From NCBI RefSeq assembly GCF_009859475.1, contig NZ_CP044549.1:124001-188000 (forward strand): a stretch of 64,000 nucleotides of DNA. Reading direction: 5' to 3'. The notes beneath the pieces were generated by a model, which had not been told where the DNA came from, made no database searches, and was given only the letters and a program-made list of their open reading frames with translations. The position numbers were made by a program, and so were the translations under genes. This DNA comes from Hydrogenophaga sp. BPS33. GTDB lineage: Bacteria; Pseudomonadota; Gammaproteobacteria; Burkholderiales; Burkholderiaceae_C. The stretch's first letter is position 1. Every line of letters begins with the position of its first letter. Of this stretch, positions 16,968-24,935 are shown piece by piece.

Positions 16968-17822
16968 TCATGCGGGAGATGCGGCAGCCTCATCGAGCCT
17001 TCGCAAGCTGTCGAGGCCGCGCCGCTCGCTGTCGGCGCCGGGCTGCGCCCAGCCGTGTTCGAGTTCGACCAGGCCCTGGTAACCACGGCGCGCGAGCGTT
17101 TGCAGCACGCCCGCGAAGTCCACCTGGCCCGTGCCGGGTTCGAGACGGCCGGGGCAGTCCGCCAGCTGCACGATCTCGATGTGCTTCCACGCCGCATCGA
17201 GTTGCGCGAGCAGGTCGCCGTCCATGGCCTGCACGTGCGCGGTGTCGAAGATCAGGCGCACGGCAGGATGGTCCACCGCACGCAGCACGGCGAGTGCGTC
17301 GGGTAGGTGGTGCAGCAGCATGCCGGGCACGGTGTGGGCGTTGAGCGTCTCCAGGCAGAGCACGAGACCATCGCGCGCGGCGAGGTCGGCCGCGTGGCGC
17401 AGGTTCCGCACAAAGGCTTCGCGCTGGGGGCCGATGGGCCGATCCGGATCCGCGCCGCCCAGAACCGCGAGCTGGCGCGCGCCCACGCGCTGTGCCGCCG
17501 CCTTGGCCTGTTCGAGCTCGGTCGTGATCCAGCGCCGCGCGTCGTCGCTGTCCGTGGCCCAACTGGTGTTCTTCAGCTGGTCGAAGGTGGTGGTGAGCAC
17601 GCAGCCGGCCTGCAGACCGCGTTGTGCCAGGGCATGCCCCACGCGCGCCTGCTCGCCCGCGTCGAGCCGCCGCACCGCGGCGCAGAGCACGCCGGCAAAC
17701 CCCTGGTCGGCGGCGAAGGCCACGTGCTCGACCGGGTCGTCGCTGCCCACGAGTGCGCGGAACATCGGCTCGAAGGGCGGCCGGTAGCCCAGGTGGGGTG
17801 CGTAGCGCAGGTGCCAGCTCAT
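16968..17822 (-). CDS. Sugar-phosphate isomerase/epimerase-like TIM-barrel protein
   Basis: 284 aa of the AP-endonuclease-2/hydroxypyruvate-isomerase superfamily. Metal-site pattern: LCLETLNAH (Glu), RLIFDTAHVQAMDGD (Asp and His), HIEIVQLADCPGRLEPGTGQVDF (His in the WKHIEIVQ strand and the R-x-E region), and the final ELEHG (Glu). That is the full xylose-isomerase-like set. The PGR-x-EPGTG-x-x-DF arrangement is the hydroxypyruvate isomerase pattern. The stop precedes the hydrolase start by 13 bp, and its start overlaps the D-2-hydroxyacid dehydrogenase stop. It may link hydroxypyruvate or a related 2-oxo/2-hydroxy acid to the neighbouring dehydrogenase. Confidence 0.85.
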   Translation of the reverse strand: MSWHLRYAPHLGYRPPFEPMFRALVGSDDPVEHVAFAADQGFAGVLCAAVRRLDAGEQARVGHALAQRGLQAGCVLTTTFDQLKNTSWATDSDDARRWITTELEQAKAAAQRVGARQLAVLGGADPDRPIGPQREAFVRNLRHAADLAARDGLVLCLETLNAHTVPGMLLHHLPDALAVLRAVDHPAVRLIFDTAHVQAMDGDLLAQLDAAWKHIEIVQLADCPGRLEPGTGQVDFAGVLQTLARRGYQGLVELEHGWAQPGADSERRGLDSLRRLDEAAASPA

Positions 17823-18808
17823 GGGGTGCTTTCGACGGCGCGGGGCGCGAGCGTTTCGGGGTTGAGGCAGTGCGCGGGCTTCTCACCGCGCGCGAAGGCG
17901 GCGAGCGCATCCACCGCCAGGCGGCCCATGCCTTCGCGCGCCTCGTGCGTGGCGCTGCCGACGTGGGGCAGCAAGGTGGTGCGCGGCAGTTGCAGGAAAC
18001 GGCGATCGATCTGCGGTTCGCGCTGGTACACGTCCAGCCCCGCTGCGCCGACGTGTCCCGATGCGATGGCCTCGATCAGCGCGTCCTCGTCAACCAGGTC
18101 GCCGCGCGCGATGTTGATGAACACCGCGCCGCGCGGCAGCAACGCCAGCCGGCGCGAGTCGATGGCACCACGCGTCTGCGGCGTGGACGGTGCGCAAACG
18201 CAGAACACGTCGCTGTGTGCCATCAGCGCGTCGAGCGTGGGGTGGTATCTGAAGCCTTGCGCGTCGGGGTGCGGCGAGCGGTTGTGGTAATGCACCTGCA
18301 TGCCAAAAGCCCGCGCGCGTTGCGCAATGCCCAGGCCAATGCGCCCCATGCCGAAGAGGCCCAGGCGCCGGCCGGTGAGCTGCACGCCGAGGAAGCGCGT
18401 AGGCGACCACGGCCCCCAGCCACCGCCGCGCAGCGTGGCTTCGGCCGAGGTCGCATCGCGCGCGGCCGAGAGGATGAGCAACATCGCCACCTCGGCCACC
18501 GCGTCGCTCAGCACGTCGGGTGTGTTGAAGACCGGCAGGCCGCGCTGCGTGGCGGCAGCCAGATCGATGTGGTCGTGGCCCACCGAGTAGGTGGCGATGG
18601 AACGCACCGTGGGCGCCAGGGCTTGCAAGGCGGCAGCGTCGAGGCGGTCGGTGGCCATCACCAGCAGCGCGTCGCAGCCCTGCGCCCACGCCGGCAGCTG
18701 TGCGCCAATCGGTTTGTCGTGCGGCCAGAGCACCAGCTCGAACGCGGCGCGTGCGCGCACCAGCACCGCGTCGGGCAGGGTGCGTGTGATCAGCAGGCGG
18801 CGTTTCAT
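17819..18808 (-). CDS. D-2-hydroxyacid dehydrogenase (GyaR/hydroxypyruvate reductase type)
   Basis: 329 aa. NAD(P)-binding loop GLFGMGRIGLGIAQRARAFG (GxGxxG), ARGDLVDEDALIEAI with the catalytic Arg just before (NIARGDLVDE), and the acid pair YQREP (Glu) with TTLLPHVGSATHEARE (His). YSVGHDHIDLAAATQRGLPV is the usual hinge. Reduces hydroxypyruvate or glyoxylate, or oxidises D-2-hydroxyacids. Overlaps the second FMN oxidase at its start (ATGA) and the isomerase at its stop. Confidence 0.9.
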   Translation of the reverse strand: MKRRLLITRTLPDAVLVRARAAFELVLWPHDKPIGAQLPAWAQGCDALLVMATDRLDAAALQALAPTVRSIATYSVGHDHIDLAAATQRGLPVFNTPDVLSDAVAEVAMLLILSAARDATSAEATLRGGGWGPWSPTRFLGVQLTGRRLGLFGMGRIGLGIAQRARAFGMQVHYHNRSPHPDAQGFRYHPTLDALMAHSDVFCVCAPSTPQTRGAIDSRRLALLPRGAVFINIARGDLVDEDALIEAIASGHVGAAGLDVYQREPQIDRRFLQLPRTTLLPHVGSATHEAREGMGRLAVDALAAFARGEKPAHCLNPETLAPRAVESTP

Positions 18809-19959
18809 GCCGGTCCTGCGCACAACAGTTCGCGCCCGATGTCGGGGATGCGCGGCGTGCCGCACAGCTGCAGCGCACGGCGCAGTTCTTCGGTGAGGAT
18901 CTGCAGCGCGCGCTCCGCGCCCGCTTCGCCGCCGGCGGCCGCACCGTACAGCGTGGCGCGGCCGATGGCCACGGCCTGCGCACCCAGGGCGAGCGCCTTG
19001 ACGATGTCGGTGCCCCGGCGCACTCCCGAGTCAAGCAGCACGGCGCAACGACCCTGCACGGCGGCCACCACCTCGGGCAACGCGTCCACGGCCGCCACCG
19101 CGCCGTCGAGCTGGCGCCCGCCGTGGTTGGAGACCCAGATCGCGTCGACCCCCATAGCGGCCAGGCGCGCGGCATCGTCGCCGCGCGACACGCCCTTGAC
19201 CATGAAGCGGCCCGGCCAGCGCTCGCGCAGGCGGGCGAGTGCGTCCCAGCCGAACGAGGCGTCCAGCGCCTGCCCGACCTTGATCGCGATGGAGGCGCGG
19301 GGGTCGGTGTCGCCGTCGAAACCGGCCATGTTCTTGAAGCGTGGCTGGCCATGGCGCAGCATCTGCCAGCACCAGCCCGGGTGGCGTGCGAAGTCGAGCG
19401 CGGTGCGCACGTTCGGCCGCAGCGGCACGGTGAAGCGGTTGCGCAGATCGCGCTCGCGTTTGCCGCCGGTGGCCAGGTCCAGCGTGACGACCAGCGCCTC
19501 GAAGCCAACCTGCTGCGCGCGCTGCAGCAGGCGCTGCGTGAACACCTGGTCGCGCAGCACGTACAGCTGGAACCACAGGCGTCCGCCGACGGCCGCGACC
19601 TCTTCGATCGACGAGGTTGCCATGGTGGACAAGGTATAGGGAATGCCCAGCCGCGCGGCCACGCGGGCGATGGCCACGTCCGCGCCCGGCCAGCCCGCGC
19701 CGATGGCGCCGGTGGGCGCGATCACGAGCGGTGCCGCCGACGGCGCGCCGACGAGCGTGGTGCGCAGATCGGGTTGCTGAACGTCCACCAGCACGTGCGG
19801 ACGCAGGCGCAGGCGCTCGAAGCCCGCGCGGTTGGCGCGCAGGGTGATCTCGTCGTCGGCACCGCCATCGAAGAAGTCGAACACGCCGCGCGGCAGGCGC
19901 GCCTGCGCCAGGCGGCGCAAGTCTTCGATCGAACTGGCGTGAAGCAGGCGTCGGGGCAT
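18805..19959 (-). CDS. FMN-dependent alpha-hydroxy acid dehydrogenase (LldD family), second copy
   Basis: 384 aa, a paralogue of the 13800-15041 gene. N-terminus SSIEDLRRLAQARLPRGVFDFFDGGADDE, catalytic segment VSNHGGRQLDGAVAAVDALPE and DSGVRRGTDIV are all intact. Slightly shorter, without the Pro-rich tail of the first copy. It sits between an SDR and a D-2-hydroxyacid dehydrogenase with coupled ends. An L-specific oxidase plus a D-specific dehydrogenase in one operon could oxidise both enantiomers of one hydroxyacid, or interconvert them through the 2-oxoacid. Confidence 0.9.
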   Translation of the reverse strand: MPRRLLHASSIEDLRRLAQARLPRGVFDFFDGGADDEITLRANRAGFERLRLRPHVLVDVQQPDLRTTLVGAPSAAPLVIAPTGAIGAGWPGADVAIARVAARLGIPYTLSTMATSSIEEVAAVGGRLWFQLYVLRDQVFTQRLLQRAQQVGFEALVVTLDLATGGKRERDLRNRFTVPLRPNVRTALDFARHPGWCWQMLRHGQPRFKNMAGFDGDTDPRASIAIKVGQALDASFGWDALARLRERWPGRFMVKGVSRGDDAARLAAMGVDAIWVSNHGGRQLDGAVAAVDALPEVVAAVQGRCAVLLDSGVRRGTDIVKALALGAQAVAIGRATLYGAAAGGEAGAERALQILTEELRRALQLCGTPRIPDIGRELLCAGPA

Positions 19960-19961
19960 GT

Positions 19962-20786
19962 TCAAGGCGTCGGCGTCCTGGCCGGGCCGAACTTCACGTC
20001 CGGAAACGCCGCCACCGCACCCGCGCCACCGTCGACCGCGATCACCTCGCCGGTGATGTGCGCGCTCAGGTCGGAAGCGAGGAACAGCAGCGGCCCGGCG
20101 ATCTCGGCTGGCGTGGCCGGGCGGCCGATGGGAATGACCTTGCCGATCGCGTCCCACGCGTCTTCGCCCAGGCGTTCGTTCAGTCGGGGCGTGCGCACGT
20201 AACCCGGCGCCACCGCGTTGACGCGCACGCCCCGCCGCGCGTATTCCACGCCGGCGCAGCGCACCAGGTGGTGCAGCGCGGCTTTCGAGGTGGCGTAGGC
20301 GCTCTGGTTGGGCACGGCGCGGTTGCCGCTCATCGATCCCACGAAGGCCATGCTGCCGCCGCCATCGGCGGCCATCATTTCGCCACCGATCTGGATCGCG
20401 AGGAAGGCGTGGCGCAGCACGATGTCGAACTGCTGCGCCCAGCCCTCGTCGTCCACCTCCGACAGGGCCTTGATGCCGGCCACGCCGATGATGTCGACCG
20501 TGCCGTGCACGCGGCCGAACTGCTGGCGCGCGGTGTCGAAGATGCGCTGCATGTCGGCGCGCGAGGTCACGTCGGCCGCGCAGGGCACGCCGCCCACGGC
20601 CTGCGCGATGCGCTGGGCCAGCGCCTCGTCGCGGTCCACGCAGAGCACGCGCGCGCCGGCCTGCGCCAGCGCGTGCGTGGCCTGCTCGCCAATGCCCTGG
20701 CCCGCACCGAGCACGACGAAGCCACGGCCTTGCAGGCTGAGCAGCGAGAGGTAGTCGGGCGTGCCGGCGTTGGTGAAGTGATTCAT
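19962..20786 (-). CDS. Short-chain dehydrogenase/reductase
   Basis: 274 aa classical SDR. Cofactor loop VVLGAGQGIGEQA, DxD in the second strand (CVDRDEAL, suggesting NAD preference), catalytic Ser in VGSMSGNRAVPN, and YATSK for the Tyr-Lys pair. The C-terminus ends in TGEVIAVDGGAGAVAAFPD, as in many cis-diol or alcohol dehydrogenases. 12 bp after the first Rieske gene. Could oxidise the dihydrodiol or alcohol made by the oxygenases. Confidence 0.88.
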   Translation of the reverse strand: MNHFTNAGTPDYLSLLSLQGRGFVVLGAGQGIGEQATHALAQAGARVLCVDRDEALAQRIAQAVGGVPCAADVTSRADMQRIFDTARQQFGRVHGTVDIIGVAGIKALSEVDDEGWAQQFDIVLRHAFLAIQIGGEMMAADGGGSMAFVGSMSGNRAVPNQSAYATSKAALHHLVRCAGVEYARRGVRVNAVAPGYVRTPRLNERLGEDAWDAIGKVIPIGRPATPAEIAGPLLFLASDLSAHITGEVIAVDGGAGAVAAFPDVKFGPARTPTP

Positions 20787-20798
20787 GCGGGGGGTCTT

Positions 20799-22070
20799 TC
20801 AGGCCGGGGCGGTTTCGCGGTGCGAGGGCAGCAGATCCTGCCAGAGCGCGCCGTCTTTCATCTGCACGTCGCAGGCGCTCACACCGCGCAGGTCCAACCC
20901 CACGGCGGGCGGCGTGCCGTTCTCGGCCGCCACCTTCACCGCGTTGAGCAAGGCGCGGCGCACGCGCACGACACCCTGGTCGGCCGGCACCAGGTGTTCC
21001 TTGGAGCGGTCGTACAACGGGCCTTGCGACAGCGCGATGGTGGCGTCCTCCACTTCCACGCCGACCAGGCCGGTCCAGCTGTCGTCTTTCATGCGCTCGC
21101 GGTCCTGGCCGAAGTTGTCGGCCCAGGTCGAGGTGTAGGCGCAAGACTTGCGGTCGTAGTAGCGCTTGTCGTCCAGGCCCAGCAGTTCGATGATTTTGTC
21201 TTCGGTCACCGGCGCGTTGCCATGCACCACGATGTAGGTGCTGGTGTGGGTGTCGTCTTCCGGCACTTCGAACACGGTAAAGAGGAACGCCGGGGCCGGG
21301 ATGATGCGGCCATACGGAATGATGAAAGGCACCACGCGCGCGTTCTTCACGCCAGGCTCGCTGGTCTTGCGCAAGGCCACGTACTGGAACCCGAAGGCGG
21401 TCTCCTCGATCTTGAGCGCGGGCTCCAGATCGTTGGAGACGAGAGCGGCCGGATTCACGACATCGGGGTTGGGCACGAAGCTGTCGTCGATCCAGCCCGG
21501 GCGCGCCATGTTGGTGTGCAGCACGCCCACGTGCGAGCTGTCCTCGCCACCTTCGACCAGCTGCAGGTAGTTGCAGTGCACGTTGACACGCAGCGCCACG
21601 CGGTGCTCGGGCTGCGCTTCCATGAAGGCGTAGCGCGAGAACTCGGGCTGCTGCTCCTTCGGCCCCACGTAGGCCCAGACCAGGCCACCGGCTTCGCGCA
21701 CCGGGTAGGCCGGTGCCTTCATGCGTTCGCGGTATTTCGGATCGGCATGGTTGGGCGTTTCCATCACGCCGCCCTTCACGTCGAATTTCCAGCCGTGGTA
21801 GAGGCAGCGCAGGCCGCCTTCCTCGACACGGCCGAGTGCCAGCGACGCGCCGCGGTGCATGCAGAGTTCGTCGAGCATGCCGACCGCGCCCGCGCTGTCG
21901 CGGAACACCACATAGTCTTCGCCGAGCAGGCGCACACGCAGCGGCGGTGCATCGGGCTCGGGCAGTTGCGCCGAGGTGCACACCGGGTGCCAGTAGCGGC
22001 GCATCAGCACGCCCATGGGCGTGCCCGGGCCGACGCGGCAGATGGTTTCATTGTCTTTGTGGTTCAACAT
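20799..22070 (-). CDS. Rieske non-haem iron oxygenase, phthalate-4,5-dioxygenase-like (oxygenase 1)
   Basis: 423 aa. Rieske cluster CMHRG...CLYHGWKF with C70, H72, C89, H92 (standard spacing). Mononuclear iron site EGGEDSSHVGVLHTNM, with D177, H180 and H185. Catalyses O2-dependent hydroxylation or demethylation of an aromatic or related ring, fed by the FMN/2Fe-2S reductase two genes upstream. It is the most divergent of the three neighbouring paralogues: between the iron site and the C-terminus it lacks the AxxxAPCxVxNPNGD segment shared by oxygenases 2 and 3. A GGAG ribosome site precedes the ATG. Confidence 0.92.
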   Translation of the reverse strand: MLNHKDNETICRVGPGTPMGVLMRRYWHPVCTSAQLPEPDAPPLRVRLLGEDYVVFRDSAGAVGMLDELCMHRGASLALGRVEEGGLRCLYHGWKFDVKGGVMETPNHADPKYRERMKAPAYPVREAGGLVWAYVGPKEQQPEFSRYAFMEAQPEHRVALRVNVHCNYLQLVEGGEDSSHVGVLHTNMARPGWIDDSFVPNPDVVNPAALVSNDLEPALKIEETAFGFQYVALRKTSEPGVKNARVVPFIIPYGRIIPAPAFLFTVFEVPEDDTHTSTYIVVHGNAPVTEDKIIELLGLDDKRYYDRKSCAYTSTWADNFGQDRERMKDDSWTGLVGVEVEDATIALSQGPLYDRSKEHLVPADQGVVRVRRALLNAVKVAAENGTPPAVGLDLRGVSACDVQMKDGALWQDLLPSHRETAPA

Positions 22071-22108
22071 GGATCACTCCTGATTCGGTTCGAGAGGCCG
22101 CGCGCGGC

Positions 22109-23419
22109 TCAGTGGGGCCGGCCGGCCGGGGATGCGGCGTTGGCCGCCTTCAAGATGCGGTGTTGCGGCACGAGGCCGCGCCAGTCTTCGCTCTGGCCGA
22201 TCTCGGCCGAGGTGCCCACCACCTGGCTGATGTCGGCGCGCAGCGAAGGCGGCTCCTGTCCGTCGCGCGCAGCCCGGGCGCAGGCCAGCAGCACGCGGTA
22301 GAGGCGGCTGATCGCGATGTCGGCGGTGGACAGCATTTCCTGCGAACGGTCCCGGATGCCACCGCCCGACACGCTGCAGGCGGCGTCCTCCTGCGTGAAG
22401 CTGGCCAGACCGGTGAAGTGGCCCGCGCGCTGCAGCGCACGGTCCTGGTGGTAGCCGTTCTTCCAGCCCATGGCGGTGGGGCCGTCGCAGGTGGCGGCGG
22501 TCATGCCGTGGCGCGTGAGCGTCTCGTCGTCCAGGCCCACGAAAGACAGTTGCTGCGAACGCAGCGGCTCCTGGCCGATCGGCTTCTCGGCGTTCCACCA
22601 CACGTGGAAGAAGTTGCAACGCTCGTCGTTCACGGGCACCACGGCGAACCACAGGTCGCCGTTGGGGTTGGCGACGAAGCAGGGCGCAACGAAGGAGGCC
22701 ACGCGCGCCATGCGCCGGCCCTCGCCCGCGCCGCGCATGGCGACGTAGTGGAAGCCGAAGTCGGTCTCATCGGCCTCGATCTGCGGCGAGGCGTCGAACT
22801 GCATGTGCGTGGTCTTCTTGGCGAAGTCCAGGTCGACGCCTGCGGTCTTGGCCAGCCCAGAGGCGTGCAGCACGGTGAGGTGCGAGGAGTCGACCAGGCC
22901 TTCGACCACCTGCACGAAGTTGCAGTTGACCACCGCGTAGGCGTTGATGCGGTGGTCCTGGTCCACATCCATGAAGGGCAGGTGCGGAAAGTCTGGCGCC
23001 TGGTCGCGCGGACCGAGGTAGGTCCACAGGAAGCCGCCGGCCTCGCGCACCGGGTAAGTGCGGCCCTTGATGCGCTCCTTGAATTTGGGATCGGCCACGT
23101 TGGGCGTTTCCAGCACCTGGCCGTCGACGGCGAACTTCCAGCCGTGGTAGATGCAGCGCAGGCCATCGCCCTCGGCGCGCGCGAGCTGCATGGAGGCGCC
23201 ACGGTGCAGGCAGAACTCGGCGAAGAGACCGGGGCGTCCGTCCTGGTCGCGCCAGACCACGAAGCGCTCGCCCAGCAGCTCGATCGTCTTCGGATCGCCG
23301 CCCGCTTCGGGCACCTCGTTCAATTGCAGGGCTGGCAGCCAGAAGCGGCGCATGGCCTCGCCCTGCGGCGTGCCCGCACCGGTGCGGCACATCAGATCGT
23401 TGTCTTGTTGGCTCAGCAT
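22109..23419 (-). CDS. Rieske non-haem iron oxygenase, phthalate-4,5-dioxygenase-like (oxygenase 2)
   Basis: 436 aa. Rieske motif CLHRG...CIYHGWKF at C70, H72, C89, H92. Iron site VEGLVDSSHLTVLHAS (D177, H180, H185). Shares long stretches with oxygenase 3, for example TPNVADPKFKERI and EPLRSQ, so the two are recent paralogues with presumably different positions of attack or substrates. 38 bp upstream of oxygenase 1 and 31 bp downstream of the shared reductase. No beta subunit is present, as expected for the homomeric phthalate type. Confidence 0.92.
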   Translation of the reverse strand: MLSQQDNDLMCRTGAGTPQGEAMRRFWLPALQLNEVPEAGGDPKTIELLGERFVVWRDQDGRPGLFAEFCLHRGASMQLARAEGDGLRCIYHGWKFAVDGQVLETPNVADPKFKERIKGRTYPVREAGGFLWTYLGPRDQAPDFPHLPFMDVDQDHRINAYAVVNCNFVQVVEGLVDSSHLTVLHASGLAKTAGVDLDFAKKTTHMQFDASPQIEADETDFGFHYVAMRGAGEGRRMARVASFVAPCFVANPNGDLWFAVVPVNDERCNFFHVWWNAEKPIGQEPLRSQQLSFVGLDDETLTRHGMTAATCDGPTAMGWKNGYHQDRALQRAGHFTGLASFTQEDAACSVSGGGIRDRSQEMLSTADIAISRLYRVLLACARAARDGQEPPSLRADISQVVGTSAEIGQSEDWRGLVPQHRILKAANAASPAGRPH

Positions 23420-23450
23420 GGGGTTTCCTTTCGTGGGTCGGGGGTTGTTC

Positions 23451-24425
23451 TCAAAGGTCGAGCACGAGGCGCGGTGTGCAGGAGCGCGAGCAGCAAGGCA
23501 TGAAGAATTCGCGCTTCTCGTCGTCGGTGAGGTAGAGGTCGCGGTGGTCGGGCTCGCCTTCGAGCACGCGCGTCTGGCAGGTGCCGCACACGCCCGCTTC
23601 GCAAGAAAGCGAGAGCGGCACGCCCGCGTCCAGCAGGGCCTGCGCGGCCGACTGGTCGGCCTTCACGGGGATGCAGCGGCCGCTGTGTTTCAGCTCGATC
23701 TCGAACGGGCCATCGGCCGAGTGGTCGATCGGGGCGGCGGCGAAGTACTCGCGGTGCAGTTGGGCCTCGTCCCAGCCGAGTTCGCGCGCGCTGGCGAGCA
23801 CGTGGTCCATGAAGCCGGTGGGGCCGCACACGTACAGGTGGCGGTCGCTCGCGGGCGCACCGATGGCGGCGCGGGCGTCCAACCGCTGCTCGGGCGCGCC
23901 GTCGTCGGCGTGCACCTGCACACGGTCGGCGAACACGGCGCCGCGCAAGCGGTCCAGGAAGGCCATGCGCGCTGGCGTGCGGCCGCAGTAGTGCAACTCG
24001 AACGAGCGGCCTTCGCGCGTCAGCTGCTCGGCCATGCACAGGATGGGCGTGATGCCGATGCCACCCGCGAACAGCACGGCGTGCGCCGGCCCGCTGTGCA
24101 GAGCGAAGTGGTTGCGCGGCCGCGAGACCGACAGCACGTCGCCTTCCTTCACGGTGTCGATCAGCTTCGCCGAGCCCCCGCGCGACTGTGGGTCGCGCAG
24201 CACGCCAATGCGGTAGCGCGGCGCGGCATCGGGCCGTGCGTCGGGCAACTGGAACAAGGAGTATTGGCGCACCGGGCCGCCGGGGACGTGCACGTCGATG
24301 TGCGCGCCCGCTTCGAAGCCCGGCAGCTCCACGCCATCCAGCGGCGCGAATTCGTAGGCAGCGATGTCCTCGGCCACCAGTTGCCGGGCCGCGACACGCA
24401 CCTGCAAGAGCGTTTCCATCAGCAT
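23451..24425 (-). CDS. Phthalate-dioxygenase-reductase-type FMN/2Fe-2S oxidoreductase
   Basis: 324 aa. Order of domains: FMN-binding barrel (RQYSLFQLP), NAD domain (LFAGGIGITPILCMAEQL, YVCGPTGFMD), and a C-terminal plant-type ferredoxin (LSCEAGVCGTCQTRVLEG with the last cysteine in MPCCSR). Passes electrons from NADH to the Rieske oxygenases; one reductase serves three oxygenases here. The start could be ATG 24425 or 24419. A 14-bp palindrome shared with the liv promoter lies 18 bp upstream, so it probably heads its own transcript inside the larger block. Confidence 0.93.
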   Translation of the reverse strand: MLMETLLQVRVAARQLVAEDIAAYEFAPLDGVELPGFEAGAHIDVHVPGGPVRQYSLFQLPDARPDAAPRYRIGVLRDPQSRGGSAKLIDTVKEGDVLSVSRPRNHFALHSGPAHAVLFAGGIGITPILCMAEQLTREGRSFELHYCGRTPARMAFLDRLRGAVFADRVQVHADDGAPEQRLDARAAIGAPASDRHLYVCGPTGFMDHVLASARELGWDEAQLHREYFAAAPIDHSADGPFEIELKHSGRCIPVKADQSAAQALLDAGVPLSLSCEAGVCGTCQTRVLEGEPDHRDLYLTDDEKREFFMPCCSRSCTPRLVLDL

Positions 24426-24442
24426 CTCATCTTCTCTAATCG

Positions 24443-24461
24443 TCTTCCATGGAAGATCATA
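24443..24461 (-). promoter_or_regulatory. MarR operator palindrome with overlapping -10 (reductase promoter)
   Basis: TCTTCCATGGAAGA (24443-24456) is a perfect 14-bp palindrome, identical to 31633-31646. On the minus strand a TATGAT -10-like hexamer (24456-24461) abuts it, so bound repressor would cover the transcription start. Directly upstream of the reductase start at 24425. Confidence 0.65.
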
Positions 24462-24482
24462 GGGTAAAAAAAAGTCCGGCGG

Positions 24483-24935
24483 TCACGCCAGGGCGGACAC
24501 CGCACGCTTGGAAATCGACACCGGCGCACCGCCCAGGCGGCGCTGCTGCAGCCAGCGCGCCAGGCCCAGGTCCATCACCTGGGCGTGCCGGGGAAACCAG
24601 TCGGCCAGGGCGAGCGCGAACGCGCGCACCACGTCGTGGCGTCCCTCGGCCAGCACGGCGCGCACCTCGTCGAGCGACTTGAGCACCGCCGCGTGCTCGT
24701 CGACGTGGCAACCGGCGGAACCGTAGGCGCTCTCGCGCATGGCCTGGTCTTCTTCCTGGAAGTGGCGGCGCGCATGGTCTTCGAAGGCATTCAGCGCCGC
24801 GTGTTGTTGAGCATCGCTGGCGCGCAGCAGCGCGTCCAGGCAATCGACGAATTCGTGGTGTGTGTCGTCCATGCTGGCGTGGTGGACGCTGAAAGCCTCG
24901 TCCCAGGCGAAGCCGTGTGCCAGGCTCGCGTTCAT
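24483..24935 (-). CDS. Bacteriohemerythrin-like O2/iron-binding protein
   Basis: 150 aa four-helix bundle with a hemerythrin ligand set: VHHASMDDTHHEFVDCL (His), EDHARRHFQEEDQAM (His and Glu), CHVDEHAAVL (two His) and RHAQVMDL (His, Asp). Stand-alone hemerythrins bind O2 at a di-iron site and can deliver it to oxygenases. The start overlaps the stop of Rieske oxygenase 3 by 4 bp, so the two are co-translated. C-terminal tail about 25 residues beyond the bundle. Position inside a Rieske operon suggests oxygen supply or sensing for these enzymes (inference). Confidence 0.85.
   Translation of the reverse strand: MNASLAHGFAWDEAFSVHHASMDDTHHEFVDCLDALLRASDAQQHAALNAFEDHARRHFQEEDQAMRESAYGSAGCHVDEHAAVLKSLDEVRAVLAEGRHDVVRAFALALADWFPRHAQVMDLGLARWLQQRRLGGAPVSISKRAVSALA

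Noticed and set aside
21455..22070. Possible operator at the ATGTTGAACCAC start of oxygenase 1, similar to the IclR motif
   Set aside because: It is simply the codons for M-L-N-H, also used by oxygenase 3; no second arm is present.
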